Part shown: positions 8,720 to 16,391 of the stretch, one piece after another
How positions within the stretch are numbered: position 1 is the first letter of the stretch
Layout: each line of letters opens with the position of its first letter
NCBI GenBank assembly: GCA_023393095.1
Contig: JAEWMT010000109.1
Span: 1-55,175 of the forward strand
Direction: 5' to 3'
Source: Bacillota bacterium
Lineage (GTDB): Bacteria; Bacillota; Clostridia; Lachnospirales; Lachnospiraceae
Length of the DNA: 55,175 bases
Made by a program: the position numbers and the translations under genes
The notes under the pieces: model-generated
Database searches by the model: none
What the model saw: the letters and a program-made list of their open reading frames with translations, nothing else
Told to the model about the DNA's origin: nothing

Positions 8720-8786
8720 ATTATGCTAAATGATAAGACTAATTAAGGAGTGGACGAAAGTCCACTCTTATTATTTGCGCGAAGGC
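8720..8786 (+). repeat. 67-bp direct repeat, copy B (native leader)
   Basis: This is the native copy of the repeat found at 4744-4810. It begins at the predicted transcription start of the rimP operon and contains the hairpin GAGTGGAC-GAAA-GTCCACTC (8748-8767), extended by G-U and A-U pairs to about 10 bp with a GNRA-type loop. Confidence 0.85.
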
Positions 8787-8918
8787 AAAGTGAGTATCCT
8801 ACAAGCTTGCTTGATAGGATACGAGCGCGCCCGCGAACAGCAAGAAATGCTTATTTTCTTACTGTTGAAAGAAGGCAAAACGAACATCGAAGGCAAAAAG
8901 AAGAAGGTAGGGAAATGA
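8722..8918 (+). promoter_or_regulatory. Structured 5' leader of the rimP-nusA operon, possible attenuator
   Basis: About 200 nt separate the promoter from rimP. The first hairpin (8748-8767) is followed by a T-rich tract (CTTATTATTT), giving a terminator-like shape. A second hairpin GTATCCTA/TAGGATAC (8794-8801 with 8815-8822) and a third weaker one (about 8834-8866, AACAG...CTGTT) follow. In Bacillus subtilis the corresponding operon is autoregulated by NusA-stimulated termination in its leader; by analogy this could be such an attenuator. No longer leader peptide with a ribosome binding site is convincing. Confidence 0.5.
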
Positions 8919-9386
8919 ATGACAAAGCATGAAGAGTACGAACGTAAGACAGAAAAGCTAATCGAACCGATATTGTCAGAGAATCATTTTGAACTGTATG
9001 ATGTTGAATATGTTAAGGAAGGCGGCAACTGGTTTCTAAGAACATATATTGACAAAGAGAACGGTATCACAGTGGATGATTGTGAACTGGTCAGCAGAGC
9101 ATTAAGTGATCTGCTGGATAAGAATGATTTTATTCCGGATGCCTACATTCTTGAGGTTAGCTCACCGGGACTTGGAAGACATCTCAAACGAGATAAACAT
9201 TTCGAAAAAAGTATCGGTGAGGAAGTTGAAGTGAAATTATATAAACCGGTAAATAAGATGAAAGAATTTGTCGGTATATTAAGAGCCTATGATACGGGTA
9301 CAATAACCATAGAATTTGAAGACAAAACAACTATGGTAATTCCGAGACCGGATATCGCGATGGTAAGACTGACATTTGATTTTTAG
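8919..9386 (+). CDS. rimP: Ribosome maturation factor RimP
   Basis: A 155-residue protein, normal length for RimP. The N-terminal half contains FELYDVEYVKEGGNWFLRTYID and the family signature LEVSSPGLGRHLKRDKHF near residues 78-95; the C-terminal half is the SH3-like domain (EVKLYKPVNKMKEFVGILR). It binds free 30S subunits and assists late maturation of the small subunit. It is the first gene of the transcription/translation operon and has an AAGGTAGGGA ribosome binding site before the ATG at 8919. Confidence 0.97.
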   Translation: MTKHEEYERKTEKLIEPILSENHFELYDVEYVKEGGNWFLRTYIDKENGITVDDCELVSRALSDLLDKNDFIPDAYILEVSSPGLGRHLKRDKHFEKSIGEEVEVKLYKPVNKMKEFVGILRAYDTGTITIEFEDKTTMVIPRPDIAMVRLTFDF

Positions 9387-9390
9387 AACC

Positions 9391-9512
9391 ATTCAAATAT
9401 AACTAAAGGAGGAATATCCTCCTAGCCAAGATTTTGATTAATTCTAATTTAACTAAAGGAGGAAATCCTCCTTGCCAAAACTTTGATAAATTCTAATTTA
9501 ACTAAAGGAGGA
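9391..9512 (+). repeat. Tandem ~50-bp repeats each carrying a Shine-Dalgarno sequence
   Basis: The rimP-nusA gap holds two full units (9391-9440 and 9441-9489) and a partial third (9490-9512). Each unit has AGGAGGA (9407-9413, 9457-9463, 9506-9512). In the first two, AGGAGGA is followed after 2-3 nt by a perfect complement TCCTCCT (9417-9423, 9466-9472), forming 7-bp hairpins that hide the site. Only the third is free and serves nusA. The spare copies could compete for pairing and modulate nusA translation. Confidence 0.85.
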
Positions 9513-9522
9513 TAATGAAAAA

Positions 9523-10566
9523 ATGGATAACAGGGAACTTATTGAGGCTTTAAACCAGATTGAGAGGGAAAAGGATATCAGTAAAGATATATTACTTGAG
9601 GCATTGGAAAACTCATTGGTTGCAGCATGCAAGAATAATTTTGGCCGTGCAGATAATATTAAAGTGAACATTGACAGAGTCAGCGGAGAAGTTAACGTAT
9701 ATGCCATGAAGGAAGTCGTGGAAGAGGTTACGGATCCGGTTATGCAGATCAGTGTTGCTCAGGCTAAGATGAAGGATGCGAAGAAGGAAGTCGGCGATAT
9801 TGTTGCAATTGAAGTTACTCCTAAGAATTTCGGCCGTATCGCTGCACAGAAAGCGAAGCAGGTTGTTGTCCAGAAAATTCGTGAGGAAGAGAGAAAGGTA
9901 TTATTTACCCAGTACAGTGCAAAGGAAAAGGATATCGTAACCGGTATTGTACAACGTTATGTGGGAAATAATGTTAGTATCAATCTTGGTAAGGTTGATG
10001 CGGTACTTACAGAAAACGAGCAGGTAAGAGGCGAAGTATTCCGTCCTACTGATCGTATCAAATTATATGTCCTTGAAGTTAAGGATACAACGAAGGGACC
10101 AAGAATTACCGTATCCAGAACTCATCCCGAGCTTGTAAAGAGACTTTTTGAAGCAGAAGTTACTGAGATACAAGATGGAACGGTGGAGATTAAGAGCATT
10201 TCCAGAGAAGCCGGTTCAAGAACAAAGATGGCAGTATGGAGTAACAATCCAGATGTTGATCCAGTAGGAGCCTGTGTTGGTTTAAATGGAGCAAGAGTTA
10301 ATGCAATTGTAAGTGAACTTAGAAATGAAAAAATTGATATCATTAACTGGAGCAATGATCCGGAGAAATTAATTGAAAATGCACTTAGTCCTGCAAAGGT
10401 CGTATCGGTTGTCGTAGATGAGAATGACAAGAGTGCTAAAGTAATTGTTCCAGATTATCAATTATCTCTTGCAATTGGTAAAGAAGGGCAGAACGCGAGA
10501 CTTGCAGCAAAACTGACAGGATTTAAAATTGATATCAAGAGCGAGTCACAAAGTATGGGATATTAA
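9523..10566 (+). CDS. nusA: Transcription termination/antitermination factor NusA
   Basis: A 347-residue protein, the short Firmicute form without the C-terminal acidic repeats of E. coli NusA. The N-terminal RNA-polymerase-binding domain (residues 1-130) is followed by an S1 domain (IVTGIVQRYVGNNVSINLGKVDAVL) and two KH domains, the second with IGKEGQNARLAAKLTGFKID. It binds the elongating polymerase near the RNA exit channel and promotes pausing and intrinsic termination. The ribosome binding site AGGAGGA lies 10 nt upstream of the ATG and is the last of three tandem copies. Confidence 0.97.
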   Translation: MDNRELIEALNQIEREKDISKDILLEALENSLVAACKNNFGRADNIKVNIDRVSGEVNVYAMKEVVEEVTDPVMQISVAQAKMKDAKKEVGDIVAIEVTPKNFGRIAAQKAKQVVVQKIREEERKVLFTQYSAKEKDIVTGIVQRYVGNNVSINLGKVDAVLTENEQVRGEVFRPTDRIKLYVLEVKDTTKGPRITVSRTHPELVKRLFEAEVTEIQDGTVEIKSISREAGSRTKMAVWSNNPDVDPVGACVGLNGARVNAIVSELRNEKIDIINWSNDPEKLIENALSPAKVVSVVVDENDKSAKVIVPDYQLSLAIGKEGQNARLAAKLTGFKIDIKSESQSMGY

Positions 10567-10587
10567 AGACCAAGGTATATTAAGGAT

Positions 10588-10887
10588 GTGATAAAACAAT
10601 TGGCAAAGAAATTACCATTAAGAATGTGTACCGGATGCGGTGAAATGAAAGCAAAAAAAGAAATGATACGTGTTTTAAAAACTCCTGAGGACGAGATTGT
10701 CATTGATGCTACCGGCAAGAAGAATGGAAGAGGAGCATATATCTGCTGTTCCCTTGCCTGTCTTAGGAAAGCAATTAAGACGAAAGGACTGGAACGTTCT
10801 CTCAAGGTTAGCATTCCAAAGGAATTGGTTGAAACATTGGAGAAGGAGATGATTTTGCTTGAATCCGGAAAACAAGAAAATATATAA
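10588..10887 (+). CDS. ylxR: YlxR/RnpM family RNA-binding protein
   Basis: A 99-residue DUF448 protein, encoded in its usual place between nusA and the L7Ae-like gene. The diagnostic segment is LPLRMCTGCGEMKAKKEMIRV near residues 9-29 (split by two CxxC-like cysteines), followed by GKKNGRGAYIC. RnpM proteins of this family have been reported to bind the RNA subunit of RNase P; in Bacillus a regulatory role is also known. The start is uncertain: GTG at 10588 is used because residues before LPLRMC are normally present, but its ribosome binding site is poorly placed and TTG at 10600 is possible. Confidence 0.9.
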   Translation: MIKQLAKKLPLRMCTGCGEMKAKKEMIRVLKTPEDEIVIDATGKKNGRGAYICCSLACLRKAIKTKGLERSLKVSIPKELVETLEKEMILLESGKQENI

Positions 10888-11218
10888 CCTGTTGGGAATT
10901 GCAACAAAATCGCGCAATGTAGCAAGTGGTGAATTTTCTACAGAAAAAGCTGTGAAGGAACACAAAGCGGCTTTGGTAATTGTAGCAGATGATGCATCGG
11001 ACAATACTAAGAAAATGTTTACTAACATGTGTACTTACTATAATGTGCCAATTTACTTCTTGGGTAAAAAAAATGACTTGGGTCATGCAATGGGTAAAGA
11101 ATTTCGTGCTTCTTTAGCAGTGCTTGACAAAGGCCTGGCAGATGCAATTGAAAAGATACTGAAAACAAGCAGTGATACAAACGGAGGTAGTAAGTATGGC
11201 AAAAATGAAAATATTTGA
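10859..11218 (+). CDS. ylxQ: L7Ae-like RNA-binding protein YlxQ
   Basis: A 119-residue protein of the ribosomal L7Ae/L30e/S12e family, which recognises kink-turn RNA. The core NLLGIATKSRNVASGEF and the segment ALVIVADDASDNTKKMF are typical. The start is TTG at 10859, 29 bp before the end of ylxR, with GGAGA at suitable spacing, which implies translational coupling. It in turn overlaps infB by 23 bp. The exact partner RNA in Firmicutes is not settled. Confidence 0.88.
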   Translation: MNPENKKIYNLLGIATKSRNVASGEFSTEKAVKEHKAALVIVADDASDNTKKMFTNMCTYYNVPIYFLGKKNDLGHAMGKEFRASLAVLDKGLADAIEKILKTSSDTNGGSKYGKNENI

Positions 11219-14200
11219 ATTAAAAAATGAAATAAATCAAATTACGAAAGGCTCTTTGGAAAGTAAGGATATTCTTGATTTTTTAGAGAAAAGCTTTGGC
11301 GTGAAAAAAACACACAGCAGCAATCTGGAAGATAATGAGGTAGCTTATATAAAGAATTATTATGTTCAAGCAAATAAGGCAAAAACAGCTGGAGTAAAGC
11401 CGGCTCAGACTCAGACTCAACAACCGGTTCTGCATAGCCAGGGTGCTAATACATCTCAGACCCAAGCCTCCAAACCTGTAACTACAGCAGTACAAAAGCA
11501 GTCAACACAAGCGTCTGCAGGAACGCATATGCCGTCACAATCGCAGCAGAGACCGACTGGTATGACACATAGCGGTCAGTCGGAAAATGGAAGTAGACCG
11601 GCTGGTCAGACAAATCAAAGACCCACAGGGGGACAAAATGGAATGAGACAGGGGCAGGCTGGACAATATAACGGCCAAAGACCTTATGATCAAGGGCATC
11701 AGAGTACACAAGGACAAAGACCCGCAGGAGGACAAGGAGTAATGAGACAAGGACAGCAAGGCCAGCAAGGAAGAACATCCTATGAGGGTTCAGGATATCA
11801 GGGATCACAAAATTATAATAGACCAGCTGGTGAAGCAGGATCCAATAACGGAAACAATCAAAGACCGCAGAATAGATCCTATGGAGAAAATAATCAGGGA
11901 CAGAGATATCAGGGAAGACCATCTGGCGAAGGCTATCAAGGTCAGAGACAACAGGGCAGACCTGGTGCAGATAACAGACAGAACTATGATAACAGAGGGC
12001 AGGGTTACCAAGGAAACAGGTCTCAGGGCAGACCTTATGAAGGAAGACCATCTGGCGAAGGCTATCAGGGACAAAGAAACCAGGGTAGACCTTATGAAGG
12101 AAGACCTTCCGGCGAGGGCTATCAGGGACAAAGAAACCAAGGAAGACCTTATGAAGGAAGACCTTCCGGAGAAGGCTATCAGGGTCAAAGATCCCAAGGA
12201 AGACCTTACGAAGGCAGACCTTCCGGTGAAGGCTATCAGGGTCAAAGATCCCAGGGCAGACCTTATGAAGGAAGACCTTCCGGAGAAGGCTATCAGGGAC
12301 AGAGAACCCAGGGAAGACCTTACGAAGGCAGACCTTCTGGTGAAGGTAGAACCAACGATGGCCAGGGTTATCAAGGTAATAGAACCGGTCAGGGCTATCA
12401 GGGGAATCGATACCAGGGCGGAAATCGTCAGGGAGCTCCTGGCTCACAACAGGGCAGAGGCAATTATGGCGGACAGGGAGGATATTCCAGACCAAATAAC
12501 GGACAGAGGCCGGGCGGTGGATATAATTCGCGTGGTTTTGAAGATATGAATAAGGATGATGACGATAAGCCAAACTATAACAGATCACAGGGTAATAAAA
12601 AAGGACCTGGAAGAACAGGCGGCGAACGTAAGAATTTTGACCAACAGATCCTGGATCAGAAGGTTGCTGAAAAGAATGATAACAGCAATAAGAGAAACAG
12701 GGATAGAATCAATAAAGAAAAGAATTATAAAGAGAAAAGTCTGCTTGAACGAGATGCAGATCGTGATGGTATTAAGGTTAAGATTGCTCCTAGGAAGGGA
12801 CAGTTTATTCAGCCTAAGCCGGTTACAGTTGTAGAAGAGGAAATTAAAGTCATTACCATACCTGAAGTACTGACGATCAAAGAACTGGCAGATAAGATGA
12901 AGAAGCCTTCTGCTGCTTTAATCAAAAAGCTATTCCTTGCAGGTAAAATCGTTACATTAAATCAGGAAATCACATTTGAAGAGGCAGAAGAAATTGCTTT
13001 AGATTATGAGATAATCGCTGAAAAAGAAGTAAAAGTCGATGTAATTGAAGAATTGTTAAAGGAACAGGATGAAAATCCTGAAACAATGGAAAAACGTCCA
13101 CCGGTAGTGTGTGTTATGGGTCACGTTGATCATGGTAAGACATCACTTTTGGATGCCATCAGAGAAACTAATGTTACCTCCAGAGAGGCTGGCGGTATTA
13201 CACAGCATATCGGTGCATATGTTGTTGAAGTAAATGGAGAGAAGATTACCTTCTTAGATACTCCGGGACATGAAGCATTTACCTCCATGCGTAAGCGTGG
13301 TGCAAAATCTACAGATATTGCGATACTGGTAGTAGCTGCGGATGATGGTGTTATGCCACAGACGGTAGAAGCAATTAATCATGCTAAAGCTGCCGGTGTA
13401 CAGATTATTGTAGCAATCAATAAAATAGATAAACCAAGTGCCAATATTGAGAGAGTGAAGCAGGAGTTAACAGAATATGAATTAGTTGCTGAAGATTGGG
13501 GTGGCGATACCATATTTGTACCTGTATCGGCACACACAAAAGAAGGTATTGAGCAATTACTGGAAATGATTCTTCTTACTGCTGAAATGGTAGAATTAAA
13601 AGCAAATCCTAATCGTAATGCAAGAGGAATTGTTATTGAAGCAGAACTTGATAAGGGAAGAGGCCCGGTTGCAACTATTTTGGTTCAGAAGGGAACTCTT
13701 CATGTAGGAGATAATGTTGCAGTTGGTTCCTCCTTTGGTAAAGTTCGTGCCATGGTAGATGATAATGGTAGAAGAGTGAAAGAAGCTTTACCGTCTACTC
13801 CTGTAGAAATATTAGGTTTAAATGAAGTTCCAGATGCAGGTGAGACCTTCCTTGCAACGGATAATGAGAAAGAAGCAAGAAATATTGCAGATGCTTATCT
13901 TGTTCAGAGTAAAGAGAAGCTGATTGCCGATACTAAGGCCAAATTATCCTTGGATGGTCTGTTCTCACAGATAAAGGCCGGTAATATCAAGGAACTGAAC
14001 CTGATTATCAAAGCTGATGTTCAGGGCTCTGTCGAAGCGATGAAACAAAGCTTATTAAAACTTAGCAATGATGAGGTTGCCGTTCGTGTCATCCATGGAG
14101 GTGTTGGAGCAATCAATGAATCGGATGTTATCCTAGCTAGCGCATCCAATGCGATTATCATTGGCTTCAATGTAAGACCTGATAATGCAGCAAAGGAAAC

Positions 14201-14594
14201 TGCCGATCGTGAAAAGGTTGATGTAAAGCTTTACAGGGTAATTTATGATGCAATTAATGATATTGAAGCAGCCATGAAGGGTATGCTTGACCCGATCTTT
14301 GAGGAAAAAGTGATTGGTCATGCAGAAGTACGTATGACTTTCAAGGCTTCTGGAGTCGGTACGATTGCAGGCTCTTATGTACTTGACGGAAAGATCGTAA
14401 GAGGCTGTAAAGCTAGAATTTATAGAGATGATACCATGACATATGAAGGAATTCTTGCATCCTTAAAGAGGTTCCAGGATGATGTAAAGGAAGTTGCTAC
14501 CGGATATGAATGTGGTCTTGTATTTGAGAAGTTTAATGACGTTAAGGAAGGCGACAAGGTTGAACTCTATATCATGGCAGAGGTACCAAGATAA
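11196..14594 (+). CDS. infB: Translation initiation factor IF-2 with long repeat-rich N-terminal tail
   Basis: A 1132-residue GTPase that delivers fMet-tRNA to the 30S subunit. Residues 1-60 form the first N-terminal helical domain (MAKMKIFELKNEINQ). Residues about 65-500 are a disordered Gln/Gly/Arg/Ser/Tyr-rich tail containing five full and one partial 19-residue repeats (GRPYEGRPSGEGYQGQRxQ) from residue 278. IF2_N (ITIPEVLTIKELADKM) follows, then the G domain with GHVDHGKT near residue 642, DTPGHEAF and NKID, and the C-terminal domains 2-4. ATG 11196 has GGAGG 8 nt upstream; an in-frame GTG at 11172 is less likely. The tail is unusually long and repetitive for IF2. Confidence 0.97.
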   Translation: MAKMKIFELKNEINQITKGSLESKDILDFLEKSFGVKKTHSSNLEDNEVAYIKNYYVQANKAKTAGVKPAQTQTQQPVLHSQGANTSQTQASKPVTTAVQKQSTQASAGTHMPSQSQQRPTGMTHSGQSENGSRPAGQTNQRPTGGQNGMRQGQAGQYNGQRPYDQGHQSTQGQRPAGGQGVMRQGQQGQQGRTSYEGSGYQGSQNYNRPAGEAGSNNGNNQRPQNRSYGENNQGQRYQGRPSGEGYQGQRQQGRPGADNRQNYDNRGQGYQGNRSQGRPYEGRPSGEGYQGQRNQGRPYEGRPSGEGYQGQRNQGRPYEGRPSGEGYQGQRSQGRPYEGRPSGEGYQGQRSQGRPYEGRPSGEGYQGQRTQGRPYEGRPSGEGRTNDGQGYQGNRTGQGYQGNRYQGGNRQGAPGSQQGRGNYGGQGGYSRPNNGQRPGGGYNSRGFEDMNKDDDDKPNYNRSQGNKKGPGRTGGERKNFDQQILDQKVAEKNDNSNKRNRDRINKEKNYKEKSLLERDADRDGIKVKIAPRKGQFIQPKPVTVVEEEIKVITIPEVLTIKELADKMKKPSAALIKKLFLAGKIVTLNQEITFEEAEEIALDYEIIAEKEVKVDVIEELLKEQDENPETMEKRPPVVCVMGHVDHGKTSLLDAIRETNVTSREAGGITQHIGAYVVEVNGEKITFLDTPGHEAFTSMRKRGAKSTDIAILVVAADDGVMPQTVEAINHAKAAGVQIIVAINKIDKPSANIERVKQELTEYELVAEDWGGDTIFVPVSAHTKEGIEQLLEMILLTAEMVELKANPNRNARGIVIEAELDKGRGPVATILVQKGTLHVGDNVAVGSSFGKVRAMVDDNGRRVKEALPSTPVEILGLNEVPDAGETFLATDNEKEARNIADAYLVQSKEKLIADTKAKLSLDGLFSQIKAGNIKELNLIIKADVQGSVEAMKQSLLKLSNDEVAVRVIHGGVGAINESDVILASASNAIIIGFNVRPDNAAKETADREKVDVKLYRVIYDAINDIEAAMKGMLDPIFEEKVIGHAEVRMTFKASGVGTIAGSYVLDGKIVRGCKARIYRDDTMTYEGILASLKRFQDDVKEVATGYECGLVFEKFNDVKEGDKVELYIMAEVPR
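12027..12350 (+). repeat. 57-bp tandem repeats inside infB
   Basis: Five exact-length 57-bp units start at 12027, 12084, 12141, 12198 and 12255, with a partial sixth at 12312. Each encodes 19 residues and the units differ mostly at third codon positions, indicating selection on the protein. Because 57 is a multiple of three, other frames remain open here and produce false ORFs. Confidence 0.95.
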
Positions 14595-14618
14595 ATACTT
14601 ATAAAGTTCTGGGCAAGA

Positions 14619-14719
14619 TGAAGAATAGCAAAAGATGCTATTCTTCAGGATTTATGCCTAAAAAGCATGAGCGCTAGTGTAAAGGCAAAGCATCTTTCCT
14701 AACACTAAGGAAAGAATGC
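14619..14719 (+). promoter_or_regulatory. Two strong hairpins in the infB-rbfA gap
   Basis: TGAAGAATAGCA (14619-14630) pairs perfectly with TGCTATTCTTCA (14636-14647), loop of 5 nt. A second hairpin pairs GCAT and CTTTCCT (14690-14700) with AGGAAAG and ATGC (14708-14719). Neither is followed by a T run, so simple termination is unlikely; mRNA processing or a structured leader of rbfA are possible. The remaining part of 14595-14894 shows no gene. Confidence 0.6.
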
Positions 14720-14894
14720 GGATCATTTCAATGTGAATTTAAGAAACATAAATTTACATTTATATTGCTTATTCCTTGGTTTTGGACTTTTTAGGGTGAA
14801 ATATCTTGTCTTGAGTCTGCTGGAATACCGGATTATTGGTAGATAAAGCAGACTGAATTTTGGTACTAGGGTTGGAAAGGTAGTGGTGATTGAT

Positions 14895-15341
14895 ATGAGA
14901 AAGAATAGCATTAAAAACACGAGAATTAATGGTGAAGTACAAAAGGAGCTGAGTACATTAATCAGCAGGGAGATTAAGGATCCCAGAATTAATCCTATGA
15001 CCTCGGTTGTAGCTGTTGAGGTATCTCCAGATTTAAAATCAGCAAAGGTATACATCAGTGTATTGGGAGACAAGGAATCGAAAGATTCAACACTTCGCGG
15101 ATTAAAAAGTGCAGCTTCTTTCATGAGAGGACAATTGGCAAGAACCCTAAATCTTCGAAATACACCAGAGCTTACCTTTGTAATTGACAACTCCATTGAA
15201 TACGGAGTTCATATGTCGAAGCTGATTGATGAAGTGAATAAAAGCTTTTCTGACGATCATGATAAAAATGTAAAAGATTATCATAATAATGATGGAGATG
15301 ATTATGCTGAAGACGAAGAAAATCAGGATAAAGAACAATGA
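14895..15341 (+). CDS. rbfA: Ribosome-binding factor A
   Basis: A 148-residue protein with a KH-like fold that helps mature the 5' end of 16S rRNA on the 30S subunit. IKDPRINPMTSVVAVEVSPDLKSAKVY (split here by family-conserved positions near residues 28-56) and FVIDNSIEYGVHM are typical. The C-terminal ~28 residues form an acidic, His/Asn-rich tail (NDGDDYAEDEENQDKE) beyond the usual family length. The ATG at 14895 is preferred; GTG codons at 14883 and 14886 in the same frame cannot be excluded because the GGAAAGG site sits very close to them. Confidence 0.94.
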   Translation: MRKNSIKNTRINGEVQKELSTLISREIKDPRINPMTSVVAVEVSPDLKSAKVYISVLGDKESKDSTLRGLKSAASFMRGQLARTLNLRNTPELTFVIDNSIEYGVHMSKLIDEVNKSFSDDHDKNVKDYHNNDGDDYAEDEENQDKEQ

Positions 15342-15392
15342 GATTATGATAATGAAGATAACGACGCCACAAAAGAAAAGGATGATTCGTCT

Positions 15393-16370
15393 ATGGAAAT
15401 AATAAATTCAGAGATAATCGGTGCAAAGAAAATAGCTATAACAGGGCATATCAAACCGGACGGTGATTGCATTGGATCCTGTCTTTCGCTTTATCTATAC
15501 CTGATACAGAATAAGGATAAATTCCAAATTGAACAGGTTGATGTTTATCTTGGCTCTTTTGGAAATGAATTCTCAACACTTTCCGGCATTGAAGATATAA
15601 AACATTCTTATGAAACAGAAGAGACCTATGATGTGTTAATTTCCCTAGATTGCGGAAGCTTGGATCGTTTGGGAGATGCTGTGAAATTCTTTCATACAGC
15701 AAAGAAAACCATTAATATTGACCATCATATCAGTAATCAGATGTTTGCTGATGTTAATCATTTGGTGGCAGAGGCTTCCTCCACCTGTGAGGTACTATTT
15801 TCTTTAATGGATGAGGAACTAATTACAAAAGAAATTGCTGCAACTTTATATGTTGGTATTATCCATGATACCGGCGTATTTAAGCATTCAAATACTTCAG
15901 CACATACAATGCAGGTCGCTGGAAAGCTGATCAATAAAGGAATTAACTTCTCTGCTTTGATAGACGAATCCTTTTATGCAAAAACCTATAAGCAGAATCA
16001 GATCTTAGGTCGCTGTCTGATGGAAAGCATTCTGATTCTAAACGGTAAAGTTGTATTTTCATCCATTAATCGTAAAATGCTTGATTTTTACGGTGCTTCC
16101 ACTTCGGATCTCGAGGGTATTATTGACCAGCTGAGGGTTACAAAAGGTACAGAAGTAGCGGTATTTATATATGAAACCGAATTACAAGAATTTAAGGTAA
16201 GCCTTCGATCCAATGGGGAAGTGAATGTCAGCAAAATTGCTGTATATTTTGGTGGTGGAGGCCATGTTAAGGCTGCTGGTTATACAATGAAGGGTACGGT
16301 ACATGATGTAATCAATAATTTAACACCACACATTGAAGCTCAGTTTAAAGAATTTGGTATTGGATTGTAA
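15393..16370 (+). CDS. nrnA: DHH-family oligoribonuclease NrnA (bifunctional with pAp phosphatase)
   Basis: A 325-residue DHH/DHHA1 phosphoesterase, normal length for NrnA. Motifs are GHIKPDGDCIGSCL near residues 19-32, DCGSLDRLG, the DHH motif in INIDHHISN, and the C-terminal DHHA1 signature GGGGHVKAAGY. It degrades nanoRNAs and 3'-phosphoadenosine 5'-phosphate in the cytoplasm using metal ions. It lies between rbfA and truB as in many Firmicutes and has AAAGGATGA before the ATG. Confidence 0.93.
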   Translation: MEIINSEIIGAKKIAITGHIKPDGDCIGSCLSLYLYLIQNKDKFQIEQVDVYLGSFGNEFSTLSGIEDIKHSYETEETYDVLISLDCGSLDRLGDAVKFFHTAKKTINIDHHISNQMFADVNHLVAEASSTCEVLFSLMDEELITKEIAATLYVGIIHDTGVFKHSNTSAHTMQVAGKLINKGINFSALIDESFYAKTYKQNQILGRCLMESILILNGKVVFSSINRKMLDFYGASTSDLEGIIDQLRVTKGTEVAVFIYETELQEFKVSLRSNGEVNVSKIAVYFGGGGHVKAAGYTMKGTVHDVINNLTPHIEAQFKEFGIGL

Positions 16371-16391
16371 TCTGGCAAGGAGTACAGGCAA

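Noticed and set aside
8730..8918. 62-codon open frame in the rimP leader
   Set aside because: It starts a few bases after the predicted transcription start, has no ribosome binding site and runs through hairpins of the leader; an alternative frame at 8750-8932 is equally open.
11482..12588. Long open frames on both strands inside the infB repeat region
   Set aside because: They are caused by the 57-bp repeat, a multiple of three that keeps several frames open; composition is unnatural and no ribosome binding sites fit.
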